From contig JAUCEF010000007.1 in assembly GCA_033558025.1 (NCBI GenBank), forward strand, positions 9,052,001 through 9,116,000: a stretch of 64,000 nucleotides of DNA. The letters are read 5' to 3'. Below, piece by piece: positions 11,016-20,622 of this stretch. A program made the translations under genes and the position numbers. A model generated the notes under the pieces. That model had not been told where the DNA came from and ran no database searches. It saw only the letters and a list, made by a program, of their open reading frames with translations. Position 1 is the stretch's first letter; every line of letters starts with the position of its first letter. Origin of the DNA: Phytophthora sp. 'mugwort'. Lineage: Eukaryota > Oomycota > Peronosporomycetes > Peronosporales > Peronosporaceae.

Positions 11016-14000
11016 TTATCCGAAAGCGTGGGCAATGTTGTGCAGATAGTTGTCAAAACGTTTGAATCGACTGTCGAGGCAGAAGTGAATCGTCTGCTCA
11101 AAAGACTCGCGAGCACGCTCATCCGACACCTCCGGCGCCAGCGTAGTCACAATGTGATTGATATCATCCCGACCCGTTAACTCCGGCATGTCTGCTGGAA
11201 CCATCAAGAGCAGCAGTGAAACAAGAAGGTGCATGTGTCTTCGCAGCACACAGTACGCCGTGCAGGCCGTGTCGACGAACTTGGCGAAATCCTTGCCTTC
11301 TACTCCACCTAACACGTAGGCCATCTCATTAGTGAACACGAAAGGTGTGCGCTCACGACGAATTCCCAACTTGTAGTACTTCAGATGACCAAGAAAGTGA
11401 CCGAAATCGATGTGGAAGTAGCGACCAGACGAGGCAATCATAATGTTGTCGTTGTGTCGGTCACCAATACCAAGAACACATGTAGCGACACAGTAGCCAG
11501 CAGAGGAGCGACCGAAAAGGTCCACAGCAGCTCTGTGACTTCTTGGATCGGGGTTGTTCGCACGAATCCAGTCAGAGAAGCTAGGATCTTTAAACGTGCC
11601 CATCATACCATCACGCCTGTGCACCTCAGCGGTCGTGACCGAGTTGGGCACCATCTGAAGAATACCCGTCATCGGGGACGTTGCTACACACTTGTACGGC
11701 TCCATTGCCAAATCTAAACCCTCATCTCGCCACATTTCGTCCATCAGACGGATCAACTGCAGCGTCAGGCAATCTTGCCGAACATCATCACCAGCCTTAA
11801 ACATCACGGTGACAGGATCGCCTCCCTCCTCGGCATTCTCAAACACAAGCCACAACGGCTTCTTGGCCGAGTCCATCACGCGGCATTTACTCACGATAAT
11901 TTTACCCACCTCGATACGAGGATCAAGCGGCAGCTGAAACGAACCCGGGAGAAGCTCATTCAGCGCCTCCAATCCCTGCTGCATCGCACGCTTCATTTCA
12001 GCAGCGCCGTCCTTCTTCTTCGCTTTCACACTCTGGCAAATGCGTTCCAGCATTCCGCCCTCCGAGAAAAGCTTGTCCTGCAGCTTAAGAATGGCACGCA
12101 TCTTCGAGCTGCACACGTCCAAGTACGCGTTCAATATCGTGCCGTACCGCTCACGATACTGGTCGTTATGTGCCTCCACCTTCATGCTCCAAAACAGGTC
12201 GAAACCAATCTGGTTCGGGTTTTTAATGGCGCGCTCGATGAGAAGCATCGCTAGCGGCGAGACGTGATGGTTCTCGAATTTAATGGCCTGTACAAGTTGT
12301 GGCAAGAAGTAACTGAAAGTTGTATCAGCCATCTGGCCCAACTTCTTCACTGCAAACGTGCGGACACCTTCGTTCGCGAATTCACCGTTCAAAAGCTCGA
12401 TATAAGCCGCCTGGTGATCAGGAACAGACCAACGTGGAAGCAGCTTCAATGCCTCTTCGCATTCATCTCGGTCATCCCAGTGAACACAAGAAAGAATTCG
12501 AGGAAGGGCTGCCGGGATATCAATAAATTCTTCGCGATGCATCCACAGCTGCTCCTTTTGGTACGGACTAAATCGGTAAAGCGGGTCTAGCAAGATGAGC
12601 TTCCGCAGTTCGTTCAACTCGGATTCGCGCTGTGATGAGCTGTGTCCACTACTGCGCGAGGTCGAGTCGCGACGATCTTGAGCGACACTCTCCAAAATAT
12701 ATTTGCCGTCAAGTTGGTCGTTCTTCTCCTCCACACGAGGGCTTTCAGCCACAGGGGCGGGCGGGCTAGCGCTTGACTCATCGAAGCTTCCATTGTTGCT
12801 ACCGAAGTCAGTAATGTTTGAGTCGCTCTTTGCAACTGTTTGAATTGCAAGCATCCATTCTTCGCGATCCTGTTTTGTTTCCGCTGAAATAATGTAATCA
12901 CGAGACGATCCCATCGGTCGCACCTTAAAGCACCAAGTCTGACGAAGTTTCCGTGTCCCCTTATTCACCGGTGCTGTCGTAAACTTCTGATTCATGTCAT
13001 CCGCAGTTGTCACTGAACAATTACGCAACGTAATCAGTTTGCGAGGAGCAGTCTCGTCATCGGCGTAGCTCAGAGTACACGTGCTCTGATCAACAACGAA
13101 CCAACGACGACGCCAACGAGTTAAGGAAGAAAAGTTGCCCACTTTCTGTAGCCATCCTTCCTTGCGGAGCATCACGGACCGACTACTTGTGATGATGCTG
13201 CGTCGGTGAGAACGTTCACTCACAGAAGATTCATCATCGTCACTCCAGTCGAACTTAATCGGGGCATCAAACTTGGAAAGCTCAACCTGAATCATAGGCT
13301 CATTGGGCAGTGCTACATGAGGCACTGGTCCCTGAGTGCACGAGTGGAGATTGTTGTACATGTGCACATATTGTTGTCCCTGGACGAGCGTATCGTCAAC
13401 CTCAAACGCATTCACACCAGTCACGAGCATCTTCTCCTCAGTGGCATCGATATTCGAAGCAGATCCACCAACAATCTTCTTCACTCCCAGCACTGTCAGC
13501 TGGACGCGCATTGTCCGCGTCACATTACAAATGTCGATATTAAACTTGTGCCACACCGGGTCCTCCCATTCCGCATAAAGCAAATCGTTCCGCTGTGCTT
13601 TCAATCGAACATCAGACGTGTCGATCACAGCGTTATCCAGCAGTTGGCCACCATCATAGAGCTCAATGCGAACAATCACACTCGAGCTCGTCAACGGAAT
13701 CCGGCTCACGACGGCTTCTTCACTCGACCTCTTTCTCACACAAGTTGTGCGGGGTATGTTCAGCACACGGCGGATACGGATAGCAAAGGGCTGCTGAACA
13801 ATCTCACTGGGCAACGACGGGTTCCGGTCCACCGAAGGTCGTTCCCATTCGTCGCCTAGCGTTGTCATCTGCAACGAGGTTGCTCGCTCCCCATCAAACA
13901 TGTCCGCAAACTGGTTCACAATGTTGTTCATCGATCCTGTACTAACAGGAAGATCTCTGCCGATGCTCAGGTTCATCATTGCCGTTTCTTGGATCACCGA

Positions 14001-15137
14001 CTCGTGAATTACAGTCAATCGGATTGTCTTCTTGGTCAGCAGACACTCACGAACATGCACATACTCGTTCAGCACACGGAATCTATCGATCATATAGTCA
14101 CGGTATCCAGTGATCTTCAGCCGGTACTCTGCCGGGTTATACGGTCTTAACGGCGCTGCATCCAGGGCCTGTTCATAACAGTTGAAGATATGCTCCACAA
14201 TCTGTCCAACCGTATCGCCAGTCGTGACAACCATTCGGACATCCGTGATAGCCTTCGCACTAACTTCCTGTAGCTGGAACATACGCTTGTATGTGACGTG
14301 AACTGCACTGAACTTGACAACGTCGCAGAGAGCCTTCAGCCAGCGCTGGTACTCGGGTTCCGAATTCGCACAAATCGCCCACGTGCGCGCGGTTGTCACC
14401 AGCAGAATTCCGTACGGCTCCGTCTTGGACTCCATCGGCTGCAACGATGAGACTCTGTCCAAATCAATTCGTCCGCGTTCCAACGTCTTCTTCTCGTCTC
14501 TGCTCAATGGGATGCCGTTCTTCTCGGGCTTCTTCTTGTAGTAGGCCAACACGCTGCCATTAAGCTCCATGTATCGCTTCTTAAAGGCTTTATTCTTCTC
14601 CCCCTTCTTGCGGAGATATCCCCCCATGTGGTTGCTGATGGGCTGTGTGAGCGAGATCGGCTCGTCCGAGATGATGAGGTTAGCCGGGATTCGCGCTACT
14701 GTTTTGAGGGGTGTGATAAGTGCAAACTGGTTCTTCTGGTTCGAGTTGTGGGCAATCCAGTCGCCCTCCTCCACCTTAAACTCGGGCGTATTAGCCCTGA
14801 CTTCCAATTCAGCGGGGGAGATCTCCTCATGGGCTTTCTTCAGCACTTTGCCCACTGCAGAACGGAAATACAGCGACTCCTTCGAGTGGAACAGGTCGGG
14901 CACGGGCTGCCAGCGCTTGTCATCACCCATCATGCTGCGTCCCACTTTGGCGTACGGGTTCAGCACCTCAAAGGACGGCACGAGCGACATGTCCACATTG
15001 CGGAAGCTCGCGCCGCTCTCGTAGTTGTTGTACGCCGCCGAAATGAAGGACGAAGCCGTGCTGCGAACCGAGCCGCCTCCACTGCCGCTCGATTGCAGTA
15101 CCGACTGCATCGACTGCCGTGGATTCAGGCTGAACAT
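11016..15137 (-). CDS. PI3-kinase with two PH domains (paralogue A)
   Basis: 1373 aa, no intron. Order: Ser-rich N-terminus; PH1 at ~170-275 (GGYLRKKGE...KRYMEL); a Ras-binding-like region ~280-400; C2 ~450-630 (IRIRRVLNIPRTT); PH2 ~660-770 (KEGWLQKVGN...WRRRWFVVD); PIK helical domain ~830-1030; catalytic domain ~1080-1373. Kinase motifs are intact: GDDVRQD, catalytic loop GIGDRHNDN and metal-binding DFG in HIDFGHFLGH. The activation loop RRERTPFVF resembles class I/II enzymes more than Vps34. The expected role is making 3-phosphoinositides at membranes, with PH domains giving lipid feedback or targeting. Residues ~992-1168 are encoded by the tract nearly identical to paralogue B at 20623. 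Start ATG is in a conserved context shared by both paralogues. Confidence 0.9.
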   Translation of the reverse strand: MFSLNPRQSMQSVLQSSGSGGGSVRSTASSFISAAYNNYESGASFRNVDMSLVPSFEVLNPYAKVGRSMMGDDKRWQPVPDLFHSKESLYFRSAVGKVLKKAHEEISPAELEVRANTPEFKVEEGDWIAHNSNQKNQFALITPLKTVARIPANLIISDEPISLTQPISNHMGGYLRKKGEKNKAFKKRYMELNGSVLAYYKKKPEKNGIPLSRDEKKTLERGRIDLDRVSSLQPMESKTEPYGILLVTTARTWAICANSEPEYQRWLKALCDVVKFSAVHVTYKRMFQLQEVSAKAITDVRMVVTTGDTVGQIVEHIFNCYEQALDAAPLRPYNPAEYRLKITGYRDYMIDRFRVLNEYVHVRECLLTKKTIRLTVIHESVIQETAMMNLSIGRDLPVSTGSMNNIVNQFADMFDGERATSLQMTTLGDEWERPSVDRNPSLPSEIVQQPFAIRIRRVLNIPRTTCVRKRSSEEAVVSRIPLTSSSVIVRIELYDGGQLLDNAVIDTSDVRLKAQRNDLLYAEWEDPVWHKFNIDICNVTRTMRVQLTVLGVKKIVGGSASNIDATEEKMLVTGVNAFEVDDTLVQGQQYVHMYNNLHSCTQGPVPHVALPNEPMIQVELSKFDAPIKFDWSDDDESSVSERSHRRSIITSSRSVMLRKEGWLQKVGNFSSLTRWRRRWFVVDQSTCTLSYADDETAPRKLITLRNCSVTTADDMNQKFTTAPVNKGTRKLRQTWCFKVRPMGSSRDYIISAETKQDREEWMLAIQTVAKSDSNITDFGSNNGSFDESSASPPAPVAESPRVEEKNDQLDGKYILESVAQDRRDSTSRSSGHSSSQRESELNELRKLILLDPLYRFSPYQKEQLWMHREEFIDIPAALPRILSCVHWDDRDECEEALKLLPRWSVPDHQAAYIELLNGEFANEGVRTFAVKKLGQMADTTFSYFLPQLVQAIKFENHHVSPLAMLLIERAIKNPNQIGFDLFWSMKVEAHNDQYRERYGTILNAYLDVCSSKMRAILKLQDKLFSEGGMLERICQSVKAKKKDGAAEMKRAMQQGLEALNELLPGSFQLPLDPRIEVGKIIVSKCRVMDSAKKPLWLVFENAEEGGDPVTVMFKAGDDVRQDCLTLQLIRLMDEMWRDEGLDLAMEPYKCVATSPMTGILQMVPNSVTTAEVHRRDGMMGTFKDPSFSDWIRANNPDPRSHRAAVDLFGRSSAGYCVATCVLGIGDRHNDNIMIASSGRYFHIDFGHFLGHLKYYKLGIRRERTPFVFTNEMAYVLGGVEGKDFAKFVDTACTAYCVLRRHMHLLVSLLLLMVPADMPELTGRDDINHIVTTLAPEVSDERARESFEQTIHFCLDSRFKRFDNYLHNIAHAFG
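11632..12161 (-). repeat. Near-identical tract shared with PI3K paralogue B (copy 1)
   Basis: Reverse-complemented, this 530-bp segment matches 23542-24071 with 7 mismatches by direct reading. Immediately outside, in the codons for KNPNQIGFDLFWSM and after VTTA, the two genes differ at many synonymous and some amino-acid positions. The tract begins at QYRERYGT and ends near SVTTA. Confidence 0.9.
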
Positions 15138-15898
15138 CTACGCAGTAGTTGAAGGATTAGCGTCCACGCGATAGTTGAGGCTGAAGGTATAGCCTACCGT
15201 GGCCGGCGGAGCTGCTTTACCTCTACCGAATAGCAACCTGCAGTCGGAGGAAACGGGGCTCTGCGGATCGCGGGACTGGACAAAGCTCTGGACCGCTCTC
15301 TTCCGGTGTGACTGACTGGGCCAGGTGCGGTTGGCCCCCGGTGGTGAAATTTCCTTCTTCCCCTCTCCGCCTTCCTTCCCGCAGTGGATGGATGGCCCTA
15401 TTCCCCTGCTTTTAGCTAATTGCTAGGTTTTATAAATATAGTACACCTACCCCGTGGCATATTTCACTAGAGAAACCTGCGGTAACGTATCACTGAGCCA
15501 AATCCGATATAAGTGTGAACAGTGGAATAGCCGGGGTTTAGTTTCTGTCAAGCCAGAGCGCCCAACTCACAAACAATAGGCGGAACGTGGGTTCACTTTC
15601 GAAACTCTGTCTTCATCTTATATCCAGGAAATGGCATTATCGATTATGCAGTCGTGATGTCATCCTCCATTTTTCGGATTTTCGAGCAAGGATAATTGCA
15701 GTGCTTGTTCCACCGAGTGCTGCCTGACGTATTGCAGTGTAGTTCAAGCGCAGTCACACCTAGCGTGTCCAGTTGCTGAAGGGACGATTGCGGCCGGCCA
15801 GCTCTATGATTACTGGGCGAACCGAAAGTCACTAAACCGAGGTAATTGGACCAACCAAACCTACACTTTTTCGGGAAACGCCGCGACAAACTGCATCG
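15138..15898. other. Intergenic region, divergent promoters
   Basis: 5' flanks of PI3K-A (leftward) and the ankyrin/Ig-like gene (rightward). There is an AT-rich TATA-like patch at 15430-15445. No coding sequence recognised. Confidence 0.4.
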
Positions 15899-17057
15899 AT
15901 GGTAAAGCCTCCCCTGCCGGCGCTCTCGCGGCGCAATGTCTTATGGTGGAGCCGCACGTATGGTCGCGACAACGAGTCCGCATTGGCTACTCAGCGCCCC
16001 GAGGTGCAGCCATCTGCGCTGGATGATTTCTACCGCGCTATCCGCGACAACCAAGTGGACCAAGTGCAGCGCTACATTACCGGACACCCCGCGGCTGTGT
16101 TCACCAAGGTGCGTCTGCCGTGGCAGACCAAAACAATTGTGATGCATGTATCAAGCGATGGTTTCATGCACTCACATCTGCTCGTGGCTGTGGTCGTGCG
16201 GCGACGGGTAGGTCTTCGTAAGTGCACACCCCTGCGATAGTGCAACGTGTGCGGCAATAATGGCTAATGAAATGCTGCCTGTGGGTTGCCAGGGCGACAA
16301 CCAGGTTTAAGACATCTGTAGACATGCATGTGGGACGCAGCTAATCTGTAAACGGTGGGTGGACACGCTAGCGGACGGCGTTATACGTCGCCAGCTTCTT
16401 CGGACGCTACCAGGTTGCCAAACTGTTGCTGCACCGCGGCGCCGACAAGTACGTACGTCAGCCCCGCTACGATGCGAATTGTGTGGACCTGCCGCCTTAA
16501 CTTCGCGGGCATGCTGTTATACTGGTGTAGAGATCTGCAGTGCGACGGCTTGCGGCCGATCGACGTGGCAGGCTTTGCCTCCGCTGACCCCGTCGACCGC
16601 ATGAAAGTGCGGTTGCTCCTGCAAGGTAGGAAGCTCTGCAGTTCACTGTGGCGCACGGAGCATTGCGCGCTGCTGTTAAAAGTTGCTCACGCGCTCGTGT
16701 GCGTGGTGGTTGCCAGGCGATGCCTGTCCTCAAGTCATTTTGCGGCTGGACGACAAGAACTCGGCGAGCTCTTCTTCCACTCTTGGTGGTCGCACAGATA
16801 GTGAAACACGCCGCTTCCGGCTGGAGATCCACTTCAGTGAGTCTGTGCACGAATTCACGCAGGAGGACATCGCAGTTAGTGAGGGCTGCGTGGTCACGCA
16901 CTTTTCGATGCTGCGCGGGGACTTGTACCTCGCGACCGTGCAGCTCGCAAAAACCCTCAGCGTCGCCACCGTGGATGTTCCTGCTGGCGCGGCGCGAGCA
17001 GCAAGCAGCGGCCGTTGTAGCGCACAATCTAGACCGTTGCAGCTGCCATTTGCCTAA
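15899..17057 (+). CDS. Ankyrin-repeat protein with C-terminal bacterial-Ig-like domain
   Basis: Four exons join in frame: 15899-16108, 16372-16448, 16531-16625 and 16717-17057, about 240 aa. Exon 1 contains the first ankyrin helix pair (DDFYRAIRDNQVDQVQRYI). Exon 2 contains TALYVASFFGRYQVAKLLLH and exon 3 DGLRPIDVAGFASADPVDR, so two to three ankyrin repeats are present (residues ~40-125). Exon 4 encodes a beta-rich domain, RFRLEIHFSESVHEFTQEDI...VVTHFSMLRGDLYLATV...VDVPAGAAR, following the pattern of Big-type Ig-like domains (FSEPVxxFTxxDL...). No signal peptide is seen. The first intron is long (263 nt), the others 82 and 91 nt. The function is unknown; ankyrin suggests protein binding. The Ig-like call is by pattern only. 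Confidence 0.65.
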
Positions 17058-17498
17058 TAATGAACAGGCCAGTTGCTTTTCCTCCCCCACAACAACAGCA
17101 CGTCGTCCATCTGGCCTCATCGCAATTCGTGTCCTGGGGATTTCGTCGAATAGTGGGCGAAAACGGCTAGGTGTTGGTAAATGCGAGGAGGGGCGAGGCG
17201 ACATCTCGCGTCGTATAAATTTGTTTTAGTTTGACGTCGTTCAATCCGACGGGTCACCCCCTTGCCGCACGTTGCTTTGCCTGTTTTATCTCTGAAGGCG
17301 GGAACGGGGGGGGCAGAGGCGACTCCATAGTGGGCTCCATAGATTTAGACGGATGGATGGGTGTCGGAGCCTTTCGCGCTTCATCATGTCTGCCGACTGA
17401 TCGAGTGGTGTCACGCGTGCAAAAGAAGCCAGGCCTCCCCCATTTGGAAAAGCCCCCGTCCCGAGCAGCCGACAAGAGCAACTAGCAAGACGACGACG
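17058..17498. other. Intergenic region
   Basis: Between the ankyrin/Ig-like gene and the small stramenopile protein. A G-rich run is at 17300-17320. The open frame upstream of 17499 is probably leader sequence. Confidence 0.4.
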
Positions 17499-17909
17499 AT
17501 GAAGAAGTGTGTGCGGTGGTCGACCGTCACCGTGTACGAGTTCGGCGTGGGCCTGGGAGGTAGCGCGGTGCCCAAGCACGGTGGGCCCTCCATCGGCCTA
17601 GCGCGCAAGCCTCGGTGCGTGTGGAGCACGCCCCTGGACGACGCCGTTCTGGCGGAACGCGACGACGTGGAGGAAGACGAGGCGGCACCCTTACCGCCCA
17701 GGACGACTAAGGGGGACGCGAAGAAGGCGAAGATTGCCACGCCCAAGCGCTCACAGAGGCGCCGCAAGGTGCGCTGGCTCAAGCCGCTGGAGCGCGTGAC
17801 CTTGCTCACCAAGGCCGGCTGCAGCGAGAAGCGTATCTACCGCATGATGATGGAGTCGTCCGAGATCGCCATGTCCCGACGGCTCACGCTGCGAGTGCTG
17901 GACATTTAA
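17499..17909 (+). CDS. Small conserved stramenopile protein (VTVYEF motif)
   Basis: 136 aa. The N-terminus reads VRWSTVTVYEFGVGLGGS followed by GGPSIGLARKP, resembling a short motif (V-x-V-x-E-F...G-G/D...GPxxxL) that I recall from many uncharacterised oomycete and diatom proteins. The middle is acidic then Lys/Arg-rich (KKAKIATPKRSQRRRKVR), which could be a nuclear signal. The C-terminus is helical: LERVTLLTKAGCSEKRIYRMM. The ATG at 17499 is chosen because the motif starts there; an in-frame extension to 17361 lacks features. Function unknown; possibly a small regulatory or docking protein. Confidence 0.65.
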   Translation: MKKCVRWSTVTVYEFGVGLGGSAVPKHGGPSIGLARKPRCVWSTPLDDAVLAERDDVEEDEAAPLPPRTTKGDAKKAKIATPKRSQRRRKVRWLKPLERVTLLTKAGCSEKRIYRMMMESSEIAMSRRLTLRVLDI

Positions 17910-18313
17910 GGCAAGAGGAACGAGGAGCGACCAGCTATTTGGTGTCGCAACTGAAGACCGAGTGAAAGAGAGGGAGTTTATCCGCGCTGCGATGATAGAA
18001 TTTGAGGAAGGGCGGCGAGCACTCGCTGACTTCCTCACGGCCTGGAAGTTGTACCATAACCATAATTTACGAGAAGAAAGTATTCAACACACTATGCTGC
18101 AGCATAATGACCCTGGAAATCCGATCGAGACTCTCCGGTCATATATATTTTTGCGCCACGAGAGATGGTTGCATACTTTACGAGCCAAGAATAGGAGAGC
18201 TAATCTTGGTTGCCCCTGAGCCGTGACACGCTGGCATTCGCATTTGGCTTGGGCTTGGTAAGCAGCAAGTGAGAGCTCCGTCGTTCTAAGATCTGGACCT
18301 ACTCGAGGTCGAC
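17910..18313. other. Intergenic region
   Basis: 5' flank of the CCDC81-like gene. GGCATTCGCATTTGGCTT at 18233-18250 resembles an oomycete initiator with one base fewer than consensus, about 65 nt before the ATG. Short ORFs here have no recognisable domain. Confidence 0.4.
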
Positions 18314-19916
18314 ATGTCGTTGTATACGCTCAAGCACTTGCTGAACGACTGCACCACTCGGTTATCGCGCACGAAATTTACCACAGACAAGAAGCGTGAG
18401 ACGCTCGAAGATGTCTGGCGCGCTTTTAACGACTGGATTGAGTCACGCTTCAGCCAGGGCAAAGTAAGGCTGCGATACACTAGCTTAGTATTCAGTACTT
18501 TGTTCATATTGACCTAGTTTGATGCAGGGAGTTCACATTGCGACGTTCGCGACGATCACATGGGAGACGTTCACTAACTCGCATAACCAGTCGAAGCTGC
18601 GACCCACTTTCTTCCTCTCCGATACCTTCGTCAAGACGTACGGGCTCTCACAGAAGCGGCCACCTCTACCCAGCGCGAGCTTGGCATCTCTTGAAGATAT
18701 CAACTTTACCAAAGTCGCCATCAAGTTCTCGCACAACCTCACCAAGGACATCGTCTTTTGCGCTATCCGCGACATGCTCCAGAAGATTGGTATGGTGGCA
18801 AGTACGGGTGTTCCAATGTCCATTGCGTTCAATTTTGGCCGCTTGATCGCCAAGAATCGATGCATCTCGGTGCTTTTTGACCCGCTTAAGTTCCCACGAG
18901 AACTCGAAGACCAGATCACACGCTCTATGATCAGCAGCCCGCCATCTACGCTGGGCAACCTGGAAGACTTCGACATCTCGCCCGAAGACACGGTCGACTA
19001 TAACGATGCGCTCCCACCTGACAAGAATGAAGGCGCAAGAACACACGTTGTGTTTCCGACAGACGATCACGAAGCACTGCCCACGAACCGCAGCGACCCT
19101 GAAAACATCATTGGCACAGACGTGAGCATTGAGGAGGAATTGCAACTGTACGATACGTTGCTCTCTCCAGGATCAGCTACAAGCGAAAGCTCTGCCAAGC
19201 ATCGCGTCATGGAGTCCGCCTTCAAGCGGCACGTCTTAAAGATGGCCAACGACGTTAATATGGAGGCAAAATACGCGTTCGACCTGCAGTTGCAACAACG
19301 GCGTGACTTGGACACGGTGGCGCTTGAGAACAAGATGCGGCGGTTGTGTGCTGAGGATCTTCAGCGCCACCTACGGATTCAAATGCAGCAGCGCGAAGAT
19401 GTGATTACAAGTGACAAATATGCGCGAAGAAGTACCGACCCGAAGTCTTGTACATTCTTCTCGGAAAGTGAGCACACGCGCCAAGGTTTCGACGACCGGC
19501 GGTATCTGAACCGCGTGCGGGAGCAACTCAAGCATCAACTTCAGGACCAGATCTCCAGCAAGGAGAAGGAGCGTATCAACATGAAACAGAAGCTCCTCCA
19601 GGACGATCAGCAGTTTCTGCGGCGAGTACGCAACGAGTTGGAGGTGATCGAGAACAAACAGGTGCATGACCGCGAAGAGCTCCGAAAGGTTCTAACAGGC
19701 TCATGGAACCGCGATAGCGGCATGAAAAAGCTCGTGGAGGTGCGCAAAAAGCAGAGAGCAGCTGAACAGATCCACCGTGAGGGTGTGGCCATCGTAACGA
19801 CTGCGCGCGACCACATTCCATTGCTGCCGAAGCCCATGACGCCCCGAGTCCGCGCTTCGAGGCAAAATGACGACTATTCCGTGGGCTTTGACATTCGGTC
19901 TGTCTGCGGGGATTAA
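18314..19916 (+). CDS. CCDC81-like protein (HU-fold, coiled coil)
   Basis: Two exons, 18314-18463 and 18528-19916, about 512 aa, with a 64-nt intron (GTAAGG...GATGCAG). Residues ~1-170 match the paired HU-like domains of CCDC81: WRAFNDWIESRFSQGK, then GVHIATFATITWET, FFLSDTFVKTYGL, and IFCAIRDMLQKIG-type and FNFGRLIAKNRCISVLFD strands. An acidic linker follows, then ~200 aa of charged coiled coil (LRIQMQQRED, LKHQLQDQISSKEKERINM). CCDC81 proteins occur in organisms with cilia and locate to centrosomes or basal bodies in animals, so a role in the zoospore flagellar apparatus is likely. It lies between the two PI3K paralogues on the plus strand. Confidence 0.75.
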
Positions 19917-20622
19917 GTAGTTTCGTTCCCCGAAAGTACATTGAAATCTGTTGCTTCCAGTCGCTGGGCTTGATGTTTGACTAATTCATTTTGGGGCAGA
20001 CAAAGGGTTCAGGACAGCGTCGCTCCATGTCAAGCACGTCAGGCTGAAGACTTCAGCATATCGACGACTCTATGGTATGAAGGTGGTGTCCCTTACGGCC
20101 TTTGCGCTGCCTGCGGCAAGTCTGCGAGAGTCTTTCTGAGGCTTGTCAATAGGCAGACAGCGGTCACGACTGGCCAAAGCAAGATCGCGATTTGCCTGAA
20201 CACCTTCAACTTGGTGGACAGGTGCTTCACTACACTTGAAGTGAATCGTGCGGCTCGGGTCAACAATGTGCGGGGTGGGCAATCATTTCCATGCTGACTA
20301 TTGCGGTGCCGTGGGTTCTGCAGTCTGGAATCCAGAATTGAGGATGGACATAGCTAGCTATTGCGCAAGCCTGCAAGAATCCATACTTGCTAAACCAACT
20401 ATTATCGTGTTTTTCACCCACTTCAGCTAATTCCAAGATGTTAGTACTAAAAGCAGCCGTACCTAAAAGTATAACTATAGCCAGCATCGCGTTCAGTAGA
20501 GTTAACCCAAAAGTCGTCTTCAATGGGTTCAAACAGGACTCGGAAAAGCTTAGGCGCACTCTCGAACTCGCCACCCAAAAACAAAGCCTCCATCGTTAGT
20601 CCTCTGACCCTCTCCCCGCCGC
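19917..20622. other. Intergenic region with possible membrane-protein remnant
   Basis: On the minus strand, 20574-20260 contains a hydrophobic stretch (LLNAMLAIVILLGTAAF) and FSKYGFLQACAIASYVHPQF, reminiscent of multi-spanning oomycete membrane proteins. A second hydrophobic frame (IAILLWPVVTAVCLL) follows at about 20190-20130. The pieces are in different frames, the ORF starts with GTG and ends in a stop, and no clear splice sites join them, so this may be a gene fragment. Confidence 0.3.

Noticed and set aside
11775..12254. Antisense ORF of 159 aa that is nearly repeated at 23458-23928
   Set aside because: Both are shadows of the PI3K gene-conversion tract; their similarity follows from the DNA identity.
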